NCBI RefSeq assembly: GCF_019754935.1
Contig: NZ_JAGSOA010000001.1
Span: 186,001 to 250,000 of the forward strand
Length of the DNA: 64,000 nucleotides
Reading direction: 5' to 3'
Source of the DNA: Corynebacterium parakroppenstedtii
GTDB taxonomy: Bacteria; Actinomycetota; Actinomycetes; Mycobacteriales; Mycobacteriaceae
In this document: piece by piece, positions 27,619 to 37,990 of the stretch
How the letters are laid out: each line of letters begins with the position of its first letter
Numbering within the stretch: the first letter of the stretch is position 1
Translations under genes and position numbers: made by a program
The notes under the pieces: generated by a model
Told to the model about the DNA's origin: nothing
What the model saw: only the letters and a program-made list of their open reading frames with translations
Database searches by the model: none

Positions 27619-29591
27619 TACTTCTCCTCCTTCGAGGTATCGACACGCGATGAGCCGCCCGACGATGACTCATCATTTTCTGAGAGACTATCGGCGAGCT
27701 TGATGTGCCGCCGTACAGGTTGATCCTCTTTGGCGTTTTCAGCGCGCTCAACGTCATACGGAAGCTTGATACCGGCAGCGCGACGACGCTCCGCAACGCG
27801 CATAACCGCTCCGAGCCCGTTCACAGACGGCTTAGAGAAGAATGGCTTGCGCGACGCCAGAATAATCAGCGGTGCCGAAACCAGGAACACCACGAACAGG
27901 TCGAAGACCGTCGTTAAACCAAGGGTGAAGGCGAAGCCTTTAACGTCACCAACAGCCAAAATGTACAACACGACAGCTGCGATCAGGGAGACCAAGTTAC
28001 CGGACAAGATAGTGCGGCGAGCGCGCTCCCAGGCCTTTGGTACTGCAGATCTGAATGTTCGGCCATCGCGTATCTCATCTTTAATACGCTCGAAGTAGAC
28101 CACGAAGGAGTCTGCAGTAGTACCAATACCGATGATCAAGCCGGCGATGCCCGCGAGGTCAAGGCTGTACCCAACCCACCGTCCGAGTAGGACGAGGCTT
28201 CCGTAGATGAGTAGCGCCGAGAGCAACAGCGAGAAGATCGTGATAACGCCGAGTCCGCGGTAGTAGGCCAGCGCATACAGGGCGACCAAGATTAAGCCGA
28301 TGCCTCCTGCGATGAGTCCTGCTTTCAGCGAAGCAAAACCAAGCGTGGCGGGAATGGTGGTGGCGGTACCACCCTTTTCACCGTTCTCACCAGCGAAGCT
28401 GATGGGCAGCGCACCATACTTAAGGTTATTCGCTAAGTCTTTAGCCTCGGCCTCGGAGAACTTACCAGTAATCTGGGTCGTCGAGCCGGCAGGCGTCGGT
28501 GACTGAATCGTCGGAGCAGAAATCACTTCGGAGTCTAGGGTGATTGCGACCTGCTGCCCCTGATACTTTTGCGTCACTTCGGCCCACGTGTCGCCACCCT
28601 TATCTTTATTGGATGTCTTGAACTTGAACGTGATGGCCATTTGCCCGCTGTTGGAGTCGTACCCACCAGTAATCGGAGAATTGGTATCGATTTCCTCACC
28701 AGTGAGCCGCTGGGGATCTTTCTTCCCCTCCTGCCCCACTAATACTGGTGCCGCATCGAGCAGGTGAACGCTCTTATCTTGATCACACGTCACGAGCGGT
28801 TTGGCCGGATCGTCTTGACCCGCCAACGGATCCGATCCCTTACATTCCAACAGGGATCCCGCCGCTTGCAAAGTGGTCGGGTCTTCTGATTGCCGATCCT
28901 TGAGCAGCATGGCGGATGTTTGTTCACGCTGCTTGTTTTCTTCGATGGAGTTGGCTGGTTTAGCCTCTGGCTTCGCTGTGATCTTCATCGACTCGGGAAT
29001 AGCAAAAGCCTCTTGCCCCTGGGCTTGACCACTGCTGTTGTATTGCTCCAACTGTTTCTTCAGCTCGTCGAGGGCCTTCTGGGCATTATCCGGCGAAATC
29101 ACATCCGCTTTTACCCATCGATTAGCCATATCGACGACGGTCTGCGCCAGCTTGCCCCGATCAACTTCCTGGGCAGCAGCTTGTTGGTTAAGCACTGGGC
29201 GGAACAACAATTGGGATGTCTGTCCCAGGTTCCTCGCTTGAGCGGAATCATCGCCAGGGACAGTAATAACGAGTGTGTTCCCGTCAGTTTGCACTGTTGC
29301 CCCGGACACGCCCATGCCATTGACGCGGTTTTCTAGGATTTTCCGTGCCTGCTCAAGCTGATCATTGGACGGCTGAGAACCTTGAGGCACCAAGGTCACT
29401 CGGGTTCCGCCCTGAAGGTCAATGCCTAACTTGGGTTCAGGCTTTTTATTCCCCGTGAGGAACACCAGAAGGTACACCGCTACGAGGAAAATGACGAAGA
29501 TACCGATGGCGCGATACGGCCATCGGGATTTTGTGGAGCGAGCTCTGTTCTTCCGGGCTGCCAAAAGAGTCTCCCGTCGTATGAAGGTCAC
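27618..29591 (-). CDS. secD: protein translocase subunit SecD
   Basis: Works with SecF and YajC in the holotranslocon. The 657-residue product has helix 1 at about 27-47, the hallmark KLGIDLQGGTRVTL, a large extracytoplasmic P1 region with a Gln/Lys/Glu-rich insert, and the C-terminal helix set with LAGIAGLIIGIGTTADSFVVYFERIKDE in pieces. It starts with GTG at 29591 with no clear Shine-Dalgarno. A 207-base gap separates it from yajC upstream, which holds no gene. Confidence 0.95.
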   Translation of the reverse strand: MTFIRRETLLAARKNRARSTKSRWPYRAIGIFVIFLVAVYLLVFLTGNKKPEPKLGIDLQGGTRVTLVPQGSQPSNDQLEQARKILENRVNGMGVSGATVQTDGNTLVITVPGDDSAQARNLGQTSQLLFRPVLNQQAAAQEVDRGKLAQTVVDMANRWVKADVISPDNAQKALDELKKQLEQYNSSGQAQGQEAFAIPESMKITAKPEAKPANSIEENKQREQTSAMLLKDRQSEDPTTLQAAGSLLECKGSDPLAGQDDPAKPLVTCDQDKSVHLLDAAPVLVGQEGKKDPQRLTGEEIDTNSPITGGYDSNSGQMAITFKFKTSNKDKGGDTWAEVTQKYQGQQVAITLDSEVISAPTIQSPTPAGSTTQITGKFSEAEAKDLANNLKYGALPISFAGENGEKGGTATTIPATLGFASLKAGLIAGGIGLILVALYALAYYRGLGVITIFSLLLSALLIYGSLVLLGRWVGYSLDLAGIAGLIIGIGTTADSFVVYFERIKDEIRDGRTFRSAVPKAWERARRTILSGNLVSLIAAVVLYILAVGDVKGFAFTLGLTTVFDLFVVFLVSAPLIILASRKPFFSKPSVNGLGAVMRVAERRRAAGIKLPYDVERAENAKEDQPVRRHIKLADSLSENDESSSGGSSRVDTSKEEK

Positions 29592-29798
29592 ATTAGGCTC
29601 ATGTCGGCCTATTCAAACTTGAGAAAGTCTACCCCTAGGCTTCACGCTGCATCGTCTTACCCCGGGGTCGGCGTTTCGCGTATAGCGTTCGAACCAGCAT
29701 GAAGCCGAAGGTTATGTCATGTCTGCTGCCGATGTACTGTACTCGCGCATCTACTCTGCGCGATTGTCAGTCACGACCGAACACTATCGATTGCGATT

Positions 29799-30257
29799 TT
29801 ACTTATCGTTGGTCGACGAGTCCGTGGAGGCATCGGTGCTGCCATTGTTCTGGGCCGGCGAGTGCCGGTGGTAATCAGCAGCGGTGTCCTCACTAGCGCT
29901 CGGCTCGACAGTAGAACCGTGATCCGTCGTTGTCTCCTGCGTCGACACAGTTGACTGCCCCTGGGACCCACTAGTGGCTGGCTCAGTAGTGCTTGGCGAT
30001 TCCTGTTGTGCAACTGGTCCCAAAATGCCTTTGACGGCCCACTCAACGACAACCCCAGGCGCAATTTGCAAGTCGAGGACGTCGCCCCGTACCGCAACGA
30101 CGCGACCGTGCAAGCCTCCGGCTGTCTCAACAGTCATGCCAGGCTGCAGTTGGGAGCGAAACTCCTGGATGCGCTTCATGCTCTTGTTCTGCCGGACAAT
30201 TTGCATGATGGGCAACGCCAGGAAAAGGATGAGGATAATTATCCATAGACCGTTCAT
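29799..30257 (-). CDS. yajC: preprotein translocase subunit YajC
   Basis: Small membrane protein of the SecDF-YajC complex. The 152-residue product starts with one membrane helix (about 4-20), then the conserved RRNKSM-like RQNKSMKRIQEFRSQLQPGMTVETAGGLHGRV in order. The last 70 residues are Ser/Thr/Asp/Glu-rich low complexity, typical of actinobacterial versions. Same strand and order as ruvB upstream and secDF downstream. Confidence 0.93.
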   Translation of the reverse strand: MNGLWIIILILFLALPIMQIVRQNKSMKRIQEFRSQLQPGMTVETAGGLHGRVVAVRGDVLDLQIAPGVVVEWAVKGILGPVAQQESPSTTEPATSGSQGQSTVSTQETTTDHGSTVEPSASEDTAADYHRHSPAQNNGSTDASTDSSTNDK

Positions 30258-30375
30258 GGCACCATCTTGGCATAGAGCAGGGACATTGAGTCAATTCTTT
30301 TAACTTGGCGGACTATCTGGTGAGCATCCCGGAAAGCTTTACTCCTGGATAACACTGTATTGATCCAGAGGTCTC

Positions 30376-31500
30376 TTAGAAGAAGGCACCAATTGTCCCC
30401 TCTGGCGGCTCCAGCCCCTGATGTTTCCATGCTTCGGCTGTGGCGACACGACCCCGTGGTGTGCGAGCAATCATCCCAGCCCTAATCAAGTACGGTTCGC
30501 ACACCTCCTCGACGGTGGTGGGCTCTTCACCTACGGCGAGCGCCAATGTCGAGACGCCGACGGGTCCGCCCCCATGTCCCCGGACGAGCGCATCGAGAAC
30601 AGCACGGTCGAGCCGGTCGAGTCCCTTCTCATCGACGTCGAAAACTAGGAGTGCAGCTTTGGCTGCTTCTACTGTGATCACGCCCCCAGAGTGGACGTCG
30701 GCGTAGTCCCTCACCCGTCGCAGCAAGCGGTTAGCTATACGGGGTGTACCTCGACTCCGCGACGCAATTTCCTTCGCGGCGTCGGCCTTAATATCAATAT
30801 CGAGTAGACGTGCCGCACGCGTGACAACTTTCGTGAGGTCAGCCGCCGAGTAAAACTCCATCTGAGCGGTGAATCCGAAACGGTCACGCAGCGGCCCCGT
30901 CAACATTCCCGCTCGGGTGGTCGCCCCCACCAGGGTGAAGGGGGGTAAATCCAAGGGGATGCTCGTTGCACCCGGGCCTTTTCCGACGATGACGTCGATG
31001 CGGAAATCCTCCATCGCCATATACAGCATTTCCTCTGCCGGGCGCGCCATGCGGTGAATTTCGTCGATAAAGAGAACATCCCCCTCCATCAAATTCGAGA
31101 GCATGGCGGCGAGATCACCCGTCTTTTCCAGCGCAGGACCCGACGTCATCCGCAATGACGTCCCCATCTCTTGGGCAATAATCATCGCCATGGTTGTCTT
31201 GCCCAAGCCCGGCGGGCCAGCTAAGAGAATGTGATCAGGAACAACTCGGCGAGCCTTGGCCCCAGAGATGACCAACTCTAATTGTTCGCGGACCTTGGAC
31301 TGCCCAATGAACTCATCCAAGCTGCGCGGACGCAGTGACAATTCGGCATCTGCATCGTCGCTTTGCTCGCTCGGATCAACAGGACGAATTCCGGAAGCAA
31401 ATTCGTCATCTTTTCCCATCGTGGGCGCCGCCCCGCCCCGATTCTGGGAGCCGCCTTTGTCATCGGGTAGTTGGAACTCAGTTTTTTCGATGTTGCCCAT
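30376..31500 (-). CDS. ruvB: Holliday junction branch migration ATPase RuvB
   Basis: AAA+ hexameric motor that drives branch migration with RuvA. The 374-residue product has [12 protein letters not shown], Walker [11 protein letters not shown], Walker [11 protein letters not shown], sensor/arginine finger region [18 protein letters not shown] and a C-terminal winged helix. The first 45 residues are an extra polar extension. It begins three bases after the ruvA stop, so the ruvCAB genes form one operon. Confidence 0.97.
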   Translation of the reverse strand: MGNIEKTEFQLPDDKGGSQNRGGAAPTMGKDDEFASGIRPVDPSEQSDDADAELSLRPRSLDEFIGQSKVREQLELVISGAKARRVVPDHILLAGPPGLGKTTMAMIIAQEMGTSLRMTSGPALEKTGDLAAMLSNLMEGDVLFIDEIHRMARPAEEMLYMAMEDFRIDVIVGKGPGATSIPLDLPPFTLVGATTRAGMLTGPLRDRFGFTAQMEFYSAADLTKVVTRAARLLDIDIKADAAKEIASRSRGTPRIANRLLRRVRDYADVHSGGVITVEAAKAALLVFDVDEKGLDRLDRAVLDALVRGHGGGPVGVSTLALAVGEEPTTVEEVCEPYLIRAGMIARTPRGRVATAEAWKHQGLEPPEGTIGAFF

Positions 31501-31503
31501 CTT

Positions 31504-32127
31504 TTAGTTCCTCTCGGATGACATCGATCGCAAGGCGCGCTTCAGAATCTCCGACACAGATCCTCCCTCAGCCGCAGCGGACGTGGCAGTCTTTTCGGCT
31601 TGTTTTTCCGGAAAACCTAGTTCGACAAGGGCTTGAGTAACCGTGCCCACAACGCCACTGTCGGCGTCGGCATCCGAATTTGCACCCACTCCCGATTGTG
31701 GTTCGCCAGCAGAATCTCCAGAATCGAATACAGCCACCTTCGACTTTAAATCGACGATGATTCTCTCCGCTGTTCTTTTACCTATGCCCTTGACATTTCT
31801 TAATTCAGCGTCATCCTCGTTAATGATTATTCGAGCAAATTCGTCGGGCTTAAAAATAGAGCAAATTGCCATTGCGGATGTGGGTCCTACCCCCGAAACC
31901 TTACGGAGCATCGCAAACATCTGACGGGCCTCGTCGGATTCAAAAGCGTAAAGGTCAATCCCATCGTCGCGAACATTCATCGTGACAAGGATTCGAGCAT
32001 CCTCCCCTTTGCGCAGCGTCCCCAGCAATGAGGGCGCAGCAGTTGCTCGATAACCGACGCCCGAGCATTCAATCACGACATAATTAAGACCGACATGAAG
32101 AACCTCGCCATGCAATGAATCGATCAC
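31504..32127 (-). CDS. ruvA: Holliday junction DNA helicase subunit RuvA
   Basis: Tetrameric junction-binding protein that loads RuvB. The 207-residue product has the OB domain (MIDSLHGEVLHVG; GVGYRATA), two helix-hairpin-helix motifs (VSGVGPTSAMAI and VKGIGKRTAERIIVDLK), an acidic linker and the RuvB-binding domain III (ALVELGFPEKQAEK). Starts with GTG; AAGGGG lies five bases upstream. Confidence 0.96.
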   Translation of the reverse strand: MIDSLHGEVLHVGLNYVVIECSGVGYRATAAPSLLGTLRKGEDARILVTMNVRDDGIDLYAFESDEARQMFAMLRKVSGVGPTSAMAICSIFKPDEFARIIINEDDAELRNVKGIGKRTAERIIVDLKSKVAVFDSGDSAGEPQSGVGANSDADADSGVVGTVTQALVELGFPEKQAEKTATSAAAEGGSVSEILKRALRSMSSERN

Positions 32128-32186
32128 AGGGACCCCTTTTCTCTACTCACGATCGTCACATCACGACGTCGGCCGCAACTATGACG

Positions 32187-32762
32187 TCACTTATGCCGTG
32201 AAGCGCTCCAACCCGGATTCTGCCCGCCGGATAGCCCCAACATGGGAGCGCGCCAGCAATGGCAAATAGCAAGCGCCAGAGCATCGGCCGCATCGGCGGG
32301 ACGTGGTGGTTCAGCCAAGCCCAAGACCCGCGTAACCATCGCGGTGACTTGCTTTTTATCTGCACGTCCGTTCCCCGACACAGCTTTTTTCACTTCACTG
32401 GGCGTGTACATATAAACCGGAATATCTCTCCGCGCTGCACAAACAATAATCACACCCACCGCATGGGCGGTATGCATGACAGTAGAGACTACACCACGTT
32501 CAAATACACGTTCGATTGCCAGCATATCCGGATGATACTCATCCATCCACTCATCAATCTTCTTGGAAATGTCGAGAAGACGGGTGGAAAGATCGTCGGA
32601 TGCGTCTGTTCGAATAACTCCCACTGCGACAGGTAGGACGGACCGCCCCCGCCCAGCTTGAACCGTAGATATCCCGCACCGGGTTAACCCGGGGTCAACC
32701 CCCATGACGCGGGTCCCCTCTAAGGAGCGCGATCCACCCTTAAACGTGGTATTCACGGGCAC
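32187..32762 (-). CDS. ruvC: Holliday junction resolvase RuvC
   Basis: Endonuclease that cuts four-way junctions. Acidic catalytic residues are visible in [17 protein letters not shown] and [13 protein letters not shown] use the GTG at 32762, with AGGAG ten bases upstream, giving 191 residues and about 18 extra residues before the first beta strand; the ATG at 32705 would clip that strand. First gene of ruvCAB. Confidence 0.94.
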   Translation of the reverse strand: MPVNTTFKGGSRSLEGTRVMGVDPGLTRCGISTVQAGRGRSVLPVAVGVIRTDASDDLSTRLLDISKKIDEWMDEYHPDMLAIERVFERGVVSTVMHTAHAVGVIIVCAARRDIPVYMYTPSEVKKAVSGNGRADKKQVTAMVTRVLGLAEPPRPADAADALALAICHCWRAPMLGLSGGQNPGWSASRHK

Positions 32763-32826
32763 TGGATCGCTACTCCTATCTGCACCATCGCCAACCGCCT
32801 ATTCGACACACGCTGAGGGCTTTTAC

Positions 32827-33579
32827 TTAGTTGTCGAGTTCAGCCAGAACCTCGTCGGAAAGATCCATATTGGTGTAGACGTTCTGGACATCATCCGACT
32901 CTTCCAGTGCATCGATCAGGTGGAAGATCTTCCGAGCTCCAGACGCGTCAAGCTGAACCTTAACGTCTGCTCGGTAGTCCGGCTCTGCAGAATCGTACTC
33001 CAGCCCGGCTTCCTTCAATGCGTCGCGAACGGCAGAGAGATCCCCGGCTGCGGACACGACCTCGAAGCTTTGGCCGAGGTCATTAACCTCTTCAGCGCCG
33101 GCATCCAGGACTGCCATCAGGATGTCATCCTCAGTATTGCCTTCCTTCGGCAACTGAACGACACCCTTGCGGTTGAACATATAGGCCACGGAACCAGCGT
33201 CCGCCATATTTCCGCCGTTCTTGTTCATCGCGGTACGCACATCCGTCGCGGCACGGTTGCGGTTATCGGTCAAGCACTCGATGAGGATCGCTACCCCGCC
33301 GTTGCCATAACCTTCATACGTAACGGTCTCCCAGTCCGCGCCACCGGCTTCCTCGCCAGAGCCGCGTTTGCGGGCTCGCTCGATATTGTCATTGGGAACC
33401 GACGCCTTTTTGGCCTTTTTAATCATGTCATCCAGCGTCGGATTCGCTGAGGGGTCACCGCCACCGGTGCGAGCAGCTACCTCAATGTTCTTAATCAGCT
33501 TGGCAAATTCTTTACCGCGCTTGGCATCGTTCGCAGCTTTCTTATGCTTCGTCGTTGCCCATTTAGAGTGCCCACTCAT
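32827..33579 (-). CDS. yebC: YebC/PmpR family transcriptional or translational regulator
   Basis: Conserved DUF28 protein, linked to transcription control (PmpR) and, in recent work on YebC relatives, to translation of proline stretches. The 250-residue product has the signature [28 protein letters not shown] in order, [24 protein letters not shown] and [22 protein letters not shown]. It is full length. It lies directly upstream of ruvC, a very widespread linkage. Confidence 0.95.
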   Translation of the reverse strand: MSGHSKWATTKHKKAANDAKRGKEFAKLIKNIEVAARTGGGDPSANPTLDDMIKKAKKASVPNDNIERARKRGSGEEAGGADWETVTYEGYGNGGVAILIECLTDNRNRAATDVRTAMNKNGGNMADAGSVAYMFNRKGVVQLPKEGNTEDDILMAVLDAGAEEVNDLGQSFEVVSAAGDLSAVRDALKEAGLEYDSAEPDYRADVKVQLDASGARKIFHLIDALEESDDVQNVYTNMDLSDEVLAELDN

Positions 33580-33704
33580 ATTTTTGTACTCCCTCAGTTG
33601 TTAACACACATGCAAGCCCCACGAAGGGGATAATCGCAACCAGTCTAATACCTGGTCCCGGCATCCCCTGCCATGGCACTGCCACCAATAAGTCTTTTGT
33701 TGGG

Positions 33705-34340
33705 TTACGCCATGGATTCCTCGACCATCGACACAAAATAGTCGTGGACACGGTCGTCGTCGGTCACTTCAGGATGGAACGAGGTAGCAAGTACGTTTCC
33801 CCTACCGTGACCGGAGCGAACTGCAACAATAGCGCCCTTGTCGTCGTCGGCAGGTACACGAGCAAGAACCTCGGTGTCGTCGCCGACTGATTCGACCCAC
33901 GGTGCGCGAATAAAAACGGCGTGAACAGGTTGACTAATCCCCTTGAAATCGAGATCCGTCTCAAAGGAGTCGACCTGACGGCCAAATGCGTTCCGTCGAA
34001 CCGTGATGTCTAGCGCGGATAGGCAGTGAGCGTCCGGACGTGTCCCCTTAACCTCACTGGCCAGCAAAATCATACCGGCGCACGTGCCGAACGTCGGCGT
34101 CCCGTTGTGAATCTTTGCCGCCAGGGGTTCGAGCAATCCCCCCAACTCGAGGAGCTTCGACATGGTCGTCGACTCTCCCCCAGGGAGAATTAACCCATCA
34201 ACTCCCTCGAGATGAGCAGGACGGCGTACAAGACGCGACCGAACACCGAGGCGCTCTAACGTGCGCTGGTGTTCGATAACGCCACCCTGTACAGCGAGAA
34301 TCCCGATAAGTGGGGTTCTCTCTTCGTTACTACTATCCAC
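33705..34340 (-). CDS. pdxT: pyridoxal 5'-phosphate synthase glutaminase subunit PdxT
   Basis: Class I glutamine amidotransferase that hands ammonia to PdxS. The product shows IGILAVQGGVIEHQ, LPGGESTTMSKL, the nucleophile Cys in FGTCAGMILLA and the His-Glu of SFHPEVTDD. I chose the GTG at 34340, five bases after the pdxS stop; a TTG at 34352 would overlap pdxS and extend the protein by four residues. Cotranscribed with pdxS. Confidence 0.95.
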   Translation of the reverse strand: MDSSNEERTPLIGILAVQGGVIEHQRTLERLGVRSRLVRRPAHLEGVDGLILPGGESTTMSKLLELGGLLEPLAAKIHNGTPTFGTCAGMILLASEVKGTRPDAHCLSALDITVRRNAFGRQVDSFETDLDFKGISQPVHAVFIRAPWVESVGDDTEVLARVPADDDKGAIVAVRSGHGRGNVLATSFHPEVTDDDRVHDYFVSMVEESMA

Positions 34341-34345
34341 TCGTT

Positions 34346-35305
34346 TTACCAACCACGCTCTGCTAAACGGTGCGGCTTCGGGATCTCGTCGACATTGATG
34401 CCCACCATCGCTTCGCCCAAGCCACGCGAAACATTGGCGATCGTCTCGGGGTCATCGTAATTCTGCGTTGCCTGAACGATGGCGCGCGCACGATGCTCCG
34501 GGTCGCCAGACTTAAAGATGCCCGAACCGACGAACACACCCTCAGCGCCAAGTTGCATCATCATCGCTGCATCGGCTGGGGTGGCAATACCGCCGGCCGT
34601 GAACAGCACAACCGGGAGGGATCCACGCTCAGCTACCTCACGCACCAACTCGTACGGAGCTTGGAGCTCTTTCGCGGCGACATACAGCTCATCAGGCGCC
34701 ATCGACTTCAATTTATTAATAGAAGCGCGAATAGTCCGCATGTGGGTCACGGCGTTGGACACGTCGCCAGTTCCCGCTTCGCCCTTTGAACGAATCATGG
34801 CAGCGCCCTCATTGATGCGTCGAAGTGCTTCGCCGAGGTTGGTCGCTCCACAGACGAATGGCACCGTGAAGTCGAATTTATCAATGTGGTTGGAATAATC
34901 GGCTGGCGTCAGCACCTCAGATTCGTCGATAAAGTCAACGCCCAGCGACTGCAAAACCTGCGCCTCAACGAAGTGACCGATGCGGGCTTTCGCCATCACC
35001 GGGATGGACACAGCGTTAATAATGCCTTCGATCATGTCGGGGTCCGACATGCGAGACACTCCACCCTCAGCACGAATATCAGCTGGGACACGCTCCAGCG
35101 CCATCACGGCTGTTGCGCCGGCATCCTCGGCGATCTTGGCCTGCTCAGGGGTGACGACGTCCATAATGACGCCACCTTTTAACATCTCCGCCAGGCCGCG
35201 CTTTACTCGTGCAGTCCCGTGGGTTGTCTCATTCGAGGAGGAATGGGCAGCCCCGCGTGGATTGTCCGTAGCATGCCGTCCGTTTTGATTTGCATTATTG
35301 CTCAT
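34346..35305 (-). CDS. pdxS: pyridoxal 5'-phosphate synthase subunit PdxS
   Basis: Builds PLP from ribose 5-phosphate, glyceraldehyde 3-phosphate and ammonia. The TIM-barrel product has [22 protein letters not shown] in pieces, [21 protein letters not shown], the lysine-bearing [14 protein letters not shown], and the phosphate site [16 protein letters not shown]. The first 33 residues are a polar extension. AAGGAG stands 10 bases upstream of the ATG. No MocR-type pdxR gene is adjacent in this window. Confidence 0.96.
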   Translation of the reverse strand: MSNNANQNGRHATDNPRGAAHSSSNETTHGTARVKRGLAEMLKGGVIMDVVTPEQAKIAEDAGATAVMALERVPADIRAEGGVSRMSDPDMIEGIINAVSIPVMAKARIGHFVEAQVLQSLGVDFIDESEVLTPADYSNHIDKFDFTVPFVCGATNLGEALRRINEGAAMIRSKGEAGTGDVSNAVTHMRTIRASINKLKSMAPDELYVAAKELQAPYELVREVAERGSLPVVLFTAGGIATPADAAMMMQLGAEGVFVGSGIFKSGDPEHRARAIVQATQNYDDPETIANVSRGLGEAMVGINVDEIPKPHRLAERGW

Positions 35306-35426
35306 ATTGTCGTTCTTCTCCTTAAAACTGGACTGGCCTGTCTAGAATACGCTGAAGCCTACAGTGTACTTACTCGCCTCTGGAGCCGGAAAACTCCCCA
35401 ACCAATTCTTGAGGCTACATAGTGAT

Positions 35427-35927
35427 TTACGACGCCGGAATGTCGGATTCAATTCCAGCCACCTCAAAATACTCCGGTGGCGACGCATGACCGCCGAGAT
35501 GGAAAAACCTCACGAGCGGGCGTAGCCGCAATGTCCGGGTGTCCGAGACGGCATCATTATAAAAGCGCATTGCGAGTTCTACTCGTGTGTGGGCGTCGGC
35601 TAGTGTTCTCGCACCATTAACCGTCACCGATTCGTCATCGAGATCGTGAATGCGCATGGCAAACCGGTTCTCAGCCAGTGCTCGATCCGTCGTGCACGAA
35701 GTGTCGAAAGCGATACGTTCCGTTGCTTCGGCCTCATCCGCAAGTTCTGGCCACAATGCTGACACCACCGCAGCCCGACGACCCAAGGCAGCATCCAGGC
35801 TTAACGCTGCTTCATCCGTCCGGATATTCAATCGATGCAAGCGGGTGGCTATGAAAGAAGCCCACATCCCCGCTAAGAGAACGGCCATCAGACCAACGAT
35901 GACGATGGCGACCCATACCGGTATCAC
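35427..35927 (-). CDS. LemA-family-like membrane protein
   Basis: The 166-residue protein has one N-terminal membrane helix (about 4-24), then a helical domain that resembles LemA: RTDEAALSLDAALGRRAAVVSALW early and RFYNDAVSDTRTLRLRPLVRFF late, closing with PEYFEV. Function of the family is unknown. The GTG start overlaps the pimA stop as GTGA, so it is the last gene of the thrS/HIT/pgsA/patA/pimA block and is translationally coupled to pimA. A role in the envelope is suggested by context only. Confidence 0.7.
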   Translation of the reverse strand: MIPVWVAIVIVGLMAVLLAGMWASFIATRLHRLNIRTDEAALSLDAALGRRAAVVSALWPELADEAEATERIAFDTSCTTDRALAENRFAMRIHDLDDESVTVNGARTLADAHTRVELAMRFYNDAVSDTRTLRLRPLVRFFHLGGHASPPEYFEVAGIESDIPAS

Positions 35928-37069
35928 GACGAAAAATTCCTTTCCCCCTGAGGACCCAGCACGGTTTCATATACCCTCTCGACTTCTGTCGTAACGTGGC
36001 TCCAATCAAACCGTTGGGACCGCTCAATGCCCTTATGCGCGAGTTCTTGCCGCTTGTCTTTGTCCGAAAACAACTCGGTGACAGCCGCCACCAAGGCGTC
36101 CGTATCCCCAGGGGGAAATAGCCGACCAGCGTCGCCGTCATCGCACACAGCACGAAATGCCGGAATATCACTGGCGACGACCGCCGCACCGGCAGCCATC
36201 GCTTCGACGAGGACGATCCCAAAGCTCTCCCCACCGAGATGAGGTGCCACATAGACGTCCGATGCTTTAAAGGCTCGAGCCTTGTCGCTATTAGACAACC
36301 GGCCAAGAATGGTGATCGAATCCCTGACATGGGCTACGCGCCGCGACAAAACCTTGGCATCACCAGTCCCCACGACAACGACTTCGATACCTGGAATGGC
36401 TCGTGAGATCCGTGGCATTGCTTCGATCAGCACATCGAGCCCTTTACGTGGTTCATCAAAGCGCCCCAAGAAGATAATTCGCGGGCGGTCTGGATCGAGG
36501 CGAGAGATCGCATCATCGGCTCCTGACCATGGGTCCGCCGATGAGAAAAACTTCGTATCGACGCCGTTGGGGATGAGAATGGGATCTCCCCCCAGCTGTT
36601 CCACTTGCCACCGACGGGCCATCTCCGAGACCGCGATCCCTGCACGAACGCGCTCGAGCATCGGCGTGAGAACCGGAATAAACGTTTCCAACACACGAGA
36701 CCGATCAGCCGATGCGTGATACGTCGCCACGACGGGAATCTTCGCCATTTTCAGGGCGATCATGGACACGCTTGGGGCGTTCGGCTCATGTATGTGGACA
36801 AGGTCGAATTCGTGATTATTCAACCACCTACGAACAGCATGAAATGCCGACGCTGTGAAGCTCAGACGGGCGACCGATCCGTTGTACGGGATAGGAATTG
36901 AGCGTCCGGCCCGGACGACGAAATCCGGGACATGAGTTTTCAGCGACGCTGGAGCCAGTAGGCTTACGGTGTGACCGCGCCGGATTAACTGTTCCGATAG
37001 CTCAATTGCGTGAGCTTGAACACCGCCAGGGTCGTCCATGGAATACGGACACACCATCCCGATTCGCAC
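35924..37069 (-). CDS. pimA: phosphatidyl-myo-inositol mannosyltransferase PimA
   Basis: GT4 enzyme that adds the first mannose from GDP-mannose to phosphatidylinositol at the inner membrane face, starting PIM, lipomannan and lipoarabinomannan synthesis. The 381-residue product has the N-terminal CPYSMDDPGGVQAH, HEPNAPS, TYHASADRSR, and the C-terminal GDP-sugar part FLGRFDEPRKGLDVL and APHLGGESFGIVLVEAMAAGAAVV (E-x7-E motif) in pieces. GTG start with GGAGG four bases upstream. Lies between patA and the lemA-like gene. Confidence 0.95.
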   Translation of the reverse strand: MRIGMVCPYSMDDPGGVQAHAIELSEQLIRRGHTVSLLAPASLKTHVPDFVVRAGRSIPIPYNGSVARLSFTASAFHAVRRWLNNHEFDLVHIHEPNAPSVSMIALKMAKIPVVATYHASADRSRVLETFIPVLTPMLERVRAGIAVSEMARRWQVEQLGGDPILIPNGVDTKFFSSADPWSGADDAISRLDPDRPRIIFLGRFDEPRKGLDVLIEAMPRISRAIPGIEVVVVGTGDAKVLSRRVAHVRDSITILGRLSNSDKARAFKASDVYVAPHLGGESFGIVLVEAMAAGAAVVASDIPAFRAVCDDGDAGRLFPPGDTDALVAAVTELFSDKDKRQELAHKGIERSQRFDWSHVTTEVERVYETVLGPQGERNFSS

Positions 37070-37084
37070 TCGGCCTCCACACTC

Positions 37085-37981
37085 TCAGTCTTCGTTCCAG
37101 ATGCGTTGGAGCATATGCCAATCCTCAGGATGCTCCGAAATATTTTTCTCAAAAACGTTTGCGAGGTCTTGAACAACCTCGGGTATTGGCTTATCGGTAT
37201 TCAGTGGCTCACCGACGCTATGACCCCAGCCATCCGGGGTAAACCAGCAGTGAACGCCGTGTAAGGCCGCCCCCGTTTCTTGAGCAAGCCGTACCGCCCC
37301 CACCGGCATGGTTGTTCTAGAACCGAAAAAGTCAACGCTGACACCGTGATGGGAAAGATCACGTTCGCCCAATAAGGCCACGACTCCGCCTGACTCTAAA
37401 GTTGCGCGGAGGCCATCCATCGGCTTTTGTGAACCACCGGTGAGCGGGAACACGGTAAAACCGAGTTCTTCGCGATAGTCCACGAATGCATCGAACAATT
37501 TCTCCGGCTTGAGCCGTTCTGCCACAGTAGAAAACGTACCGTAGCGCTGGGCAAGCCACAGCCCAGCCATATCCCAATTCCCACTGTGTGGCAGAGCGAG
37601 AATCACTCCCCGCCCCTGGCGATATGACTTATCAAACAAGTCCACGCCCTGGATACCTGACTCGATTGTGTCCACTAGTGAGTCCAGGGACGATGAGTGA
37701 ATGATGGACGGCAAGCGGAAAGCTTCCATCCAGTATCGGGCATATGATCTCATCGCGTTCCGCACCACGACATCAAGCTCTCGGTCATCCGTGAGACCGG
37801 TCACCTTGGCAAGGTTCGACCGTAACCTCGCCGGTTCTTTCCCTCTGTGAGAAGCAATATCGGCACCGAGCATGAATAATTTCCGCGCGACGGGGGCGGG
37901 AATTCGGGTGATTCCCTTCCAGGCCCACACATACGACTCCGCGATAAGATCCTCTTTCGATAAGCCGAAGGGTCGTGTCAC
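37085..37981 (-). CDS. patA: PatA-type acyltransferase of phosphatidylinositol mannosides
   Basis: Membrane-associated LPLAT-family enzyme that transfers a fatty acyl group to the mannose of PIM. The catalytic HxxxxD motif is in LALPHSGNWDMAG; LGERDLSHHGVSVDFFG follows as the glycerophosphate-binding segment. The 298-residue length fits. GTG start with AAGGA six bases upstream; 15 bases separate it from pimA and 9 from pgsA. Order pgsA-patA-pimA is the standard one in Corynebacteriales. Confidence 0.92.
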   Translation of the reverse strand: MTRPFGLSKEDLIAESYVWAWKGITRIPAPVARKLFMLGADIASHRGKEPARLRSNLAKVTGLTDDRELDVVVRNAMRSYARYWMEAFRLPSIIHSSSLDSLVDTIESGIQGVDLFDKSYRQGRGVILALPHSGNWDMAGLWLAQRYGTFSTVAERLKPEKLFDAFVDYREELGFTVFPLTGGSQKPMDGLRATLESGGVVALLGERDLSHHGVSVDFFGSRTTMPVGAVRLAQETGAALHGVHCWFTPDGWGHSVGEPLNTDKPIPEVVQDLANVFEKNISEHPEDWHMLQRIWNED

Positions 37982-37990
37982 GTGTCGTCC

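Noticed and set aside
32704..33450. 248-codon plus-strand frame across ruvC and yebC
   Set aside because: Both genes on the other strand are certain; the frame is a shadow with no recognizable motif.
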